From: Bacillota bacterium
GTDB lineage: Bacteria; Bacillota; Clostridia; Lachnospirales; Lachnospiraceae
Length of the DNA: 64,000 nucleotides
Reading direction: 5' to 3'
Assembly (NCBI GenBank): GCA_023399055.1
Contig: JAEWQV010000016.1
Location: 434,001 to 498,000 of the forward strand
Part shown: positions 62,865 to 64,000 of the stretch, piece after piece
Layout of the letters: the number at the start of each line of letters is the position of its first letter
How positions within the stretch are numbered: the first letter of the stretch is position 1
The notes under the pieces: generated by a model
The model's input: only the letters and a program-made list of their open reading frames with translations
Databases searched by the model: none
Told to the model about the DNA's origin: nothing
Made by a program: the position numbers and the translations under genes

Positions 62865-63212
62865 TTAGTTTGATGCCTTATTCATATCCTTGAGCAGATG
62901 ATGGAAAATAACGATAACGAAGGCGGCAAGGAGTGAGTTAAGAAATCCTCCCATGCTTATCTTTGCTACAAAAAGATCTGCAATCATAATTGTCCAGGCG
63001 TTCACAATAAAGCTGAATAGTCCCAAAGTCAAAAGGCTAAAGGGTAAAGTGAGCAATAACAGAATCGGCTTTATTATGAGATTTACTACTAACAGCACTA
63101 AGCCCATGAGAAGGAGGGCTGGGGTGCTCTCGATTTGAATCGTGTGTATTACAAAGGACAGCAGGTATATGGTTAATACAATAGATAAATATTTTAAAAA
63201 CAATTTTGTCAT
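62865..63212 (-). CDS. YvlD-like (holin superfamily IV) membrane protein
   Basis: 115 aa from the ATG at 63212 (GGAGG 5 nt upstream). Four helices with the PF04020 pattern ALLLMGLVLLVVNLIIKPILLLLTLPFSLLTLGLFSFIVNAW (abridged). Although named for phage holins, this family includes Bacillus YvlD, a chromosomal envelope protein. With the two genes upstream it resembles the yvlBCD envelope-stress operon. No phage genes are near. Confidence 0.85.
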   Translation of the reverse strand: MTKLFLKYLSIVLTIYLLSFVIHTIQIESTPALLLMGLVLLVVNLIIKPILLLLTLPFSLLTLGLFSFIVNAWTIMIADLFVAKISMGGFLNSLLAAFVIVIFHHLLKDMNKASN

Positions 63213-63267
63213 TTTTACCTCCATTAAGGATTGATGTTACAGTATACTATAAAAACCGAGTAATTTA

Positions 63268-63579
63268 TCACCTAATCTTTATAAGTATTTTTACTCCGTC
63301 AGTTGTAACATCTACAAGATCGTAGGGCTCACCCTCTGTTATAGAATCCAATAGCTTCATCACCATGATAACAAGTTCTTTCACAGTGGAAAGGGTGATT
63401 GGTGAGGCTTTCAGATTAGGTGTTTTCGGTACTAAGAGACCTGCAATAGTCAGTAAGTCCAGAGTACAGTCGAGTATTTCTTGAAAAATATATAAGGGGA
63501 CTGGAAATGGAATACTAAGAAACCGTTTGTTTTCAATTTGGAGCTTAATCCATAAGAAACGAAAACCCTTAATCGACAT
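63268..63579 (-). CDS. Small protein in the yvl-like operon
   Basis: 103 aa. It begins before the upstream gene's stop (11-nt overlap at 63569-63579), so translation is coupled. A basic N-terminus (SIKGFRFLWIKLQIENKRF) is followed by a helical and a charged region (ITEGEPYDLVDVTTDGVKILIKIR). No membrane segment is certain. I do not recognise it; it occupies the place of YvlC but need not be a homologue. Confidence 0.65.
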   Translation of the reverse strand: MSIKGFRFLWIKLQIENKRFLSIPFPVPLYIFQEILDCTLDLLTIAGLLVPKTPNLKASPITLSTVKELVIMVMKLLDSITEGEPYDLVDVTTDGVKILIKIR

Positions 63580-64000
63580 ATACTTTCACCTTTACCATAG
63601 CCTTATGGCTTTCATCCCAAGCCTCCACATCAACTATATTCGGATCATCCAATGTGCCGTTTATTACTTCTTCAATTATTTTTGCAAAATCAATGCTGGA
63701 AATATCAATACCTTTCGATTCCATCTCTCTTCTGGCATCTGCAGGTACTATGTTAGTCATTTTGTCAGCTATCTCACCAATGGTGGTCAGTAGACGTATT
63801 GGAACATTTACGTTTACATTAACAGAATTGTTATCGGAGGTAACCTTAATTTTAAGAAACTTATAGTTACGTTTTGTGGCTGTTAAAGTCTCGACCTTAC
63901 GAGCTGTTTCAGATTCCTTAGTTGCGTTCAGAGCTTCCAAAAGCTCCATACCTTCGGCAGCAGTAATCTGCCCTTTTTCAATCATTTCTAATATTTTTTG
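63569..64000 (-). CDS. SHOCT-like/YvlB-type protein (5' partial)
   Basis: The frame stays open to the right edge, where the codons QKILEM continue upstream, so the start is outside the window. The visible N-terminus, ILEMIEKGQITAAEGMELLEAL, is the SHOCT-like motif shared by YvlB/LiaX proteins. About 120 residues of beta-rich sequence follow (YKFLKIKVTSDNNSVNVNVNVPIRLL). YvlB/LiaX relatives report on cell-envelope damage. The next gene overlaps its stop codon. Confidence 0.75.
   Translation of the reverse strand, partial: QKILEMIEKGQITAAEGMELLEALNATKESETARKVETLTATKRNYKFLKIKVTSDNNSVNVNVNVPIRLLTTIGEIADKMTNIVPADARREMESKGIDISSIDFAKIIEEVINGTLDDPNIVDVEAWDESHKAMVKVKVYVD

Noticed and set aside
62865..63212. 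Holin gene as evidence of a prophage
   Set aside because: The family includes chromosomal YvlD; neighbours are yvl-like genes and no other phage gene is seen.
1..64000. CRISPR arrays, insertion sequences, tRNA or rRNA genes
   Set aside because: I looked for regular spaced repeats, transposase-like proteins and conserved RNA motifs and found none.

Overview
The window reads as one chromosomal stretch of a low-G+C, anaerobic, plant-fibre-degrading Firmicute. The Lachnospiraceae, in the Lachnoclostridium/Clostridium phytofermentans style, are the best guess. The support is AT-rich DNA with GGAGG ribosome binding sites, an oxygen-sensitive class III ribonucleotide reductase, lipobox lipoproteins, ECF sigma/anti-sigma pairs and many carbohydrate-active enzymes. 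This placement is inference from gene content; there is no rRNA gene. I saw no tRNA, rRNA, CRISPR array, transposase or prophage.

Layout. 0-15 kb holds surface and envelope genes: a BlaR1-type M56 peptidase cut by the left edge, a secreted protein made of two near-identical repeats, a lipoprotein esterase divergent from an AraC regulator, a transglutaminase/leucine-rich-repeat surface protein, an XpaC-LemA-TPM trio and a translationally coupled pair of ABC exporter halves. 15-20 kb holds an ECF sigma/zinc-finger anti-sigma/YfjL-like operon, then a LytTR regulator with a DUF3021 membrane protein and an ABC-2 transporter. 20-26 kb is core anaerobic metabolism: a Crp/Fnr-type regulator divergent from nrdDG, and tdh-kbl for threonine to glycine.

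26-43.5 kb is the centrepiece: an intracellular glucuronoxylan (aldouronate) utilisation locus. It holds a GH2 enzyme, a CUT1 sugar importer (two permeases and a lipoprotein), mannonate dehydratase (uxuA), a GntR regulator, fructuronate reductase (uxuB), a GH3 beta-xylosidase, a GH67 alpha-glucuronidase and a SASA/CE6-like acetylesterase. Together they would import short acidic xylo-oligosaccharides, remove acetyl, glucuronosyl and xylosyl units, and send uronate to 2-keto-3-deoxygluconate. Two near-identical palindromic sites centred on GTATAC, one before the importer and one before uxuA, are the likely GntR operators. The locus stops abruptly at a 5'-truncated alpha/beta hydrolase read in the same frame as the last enzyme.

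44-64 kb is mixed: a flavin reductase, a large secreted Ig-repeat protein ending in a BamE-like domain, a Na+/Ca2+ antiporter behind a leader with a strong attenuator-like terminator, a secreted GH5 cellulase with an N-terminal ricin-type lectin domain, an M29 aminopeptidase, an ArsR/DUF2087 regulator, a 28-codon GNAT remnant, a ZIP zinc transporter, a CoiA-like protein, several unknowns, a second ECF/anti-sigma pair (DUF4179 type), CsbD and GlsB stress proteins, a flavodoxin-reductase-like protein, an Ntn hydrolase of the choloylglycine type and a yvlBCD-like envelope operon cut by the right edge.

Between genes there are many intrinsic terminators and one dispersed family of inverted-repeat elements ending in GCTGTTGCAAA, present at about 2.95 and 44.2 kb.
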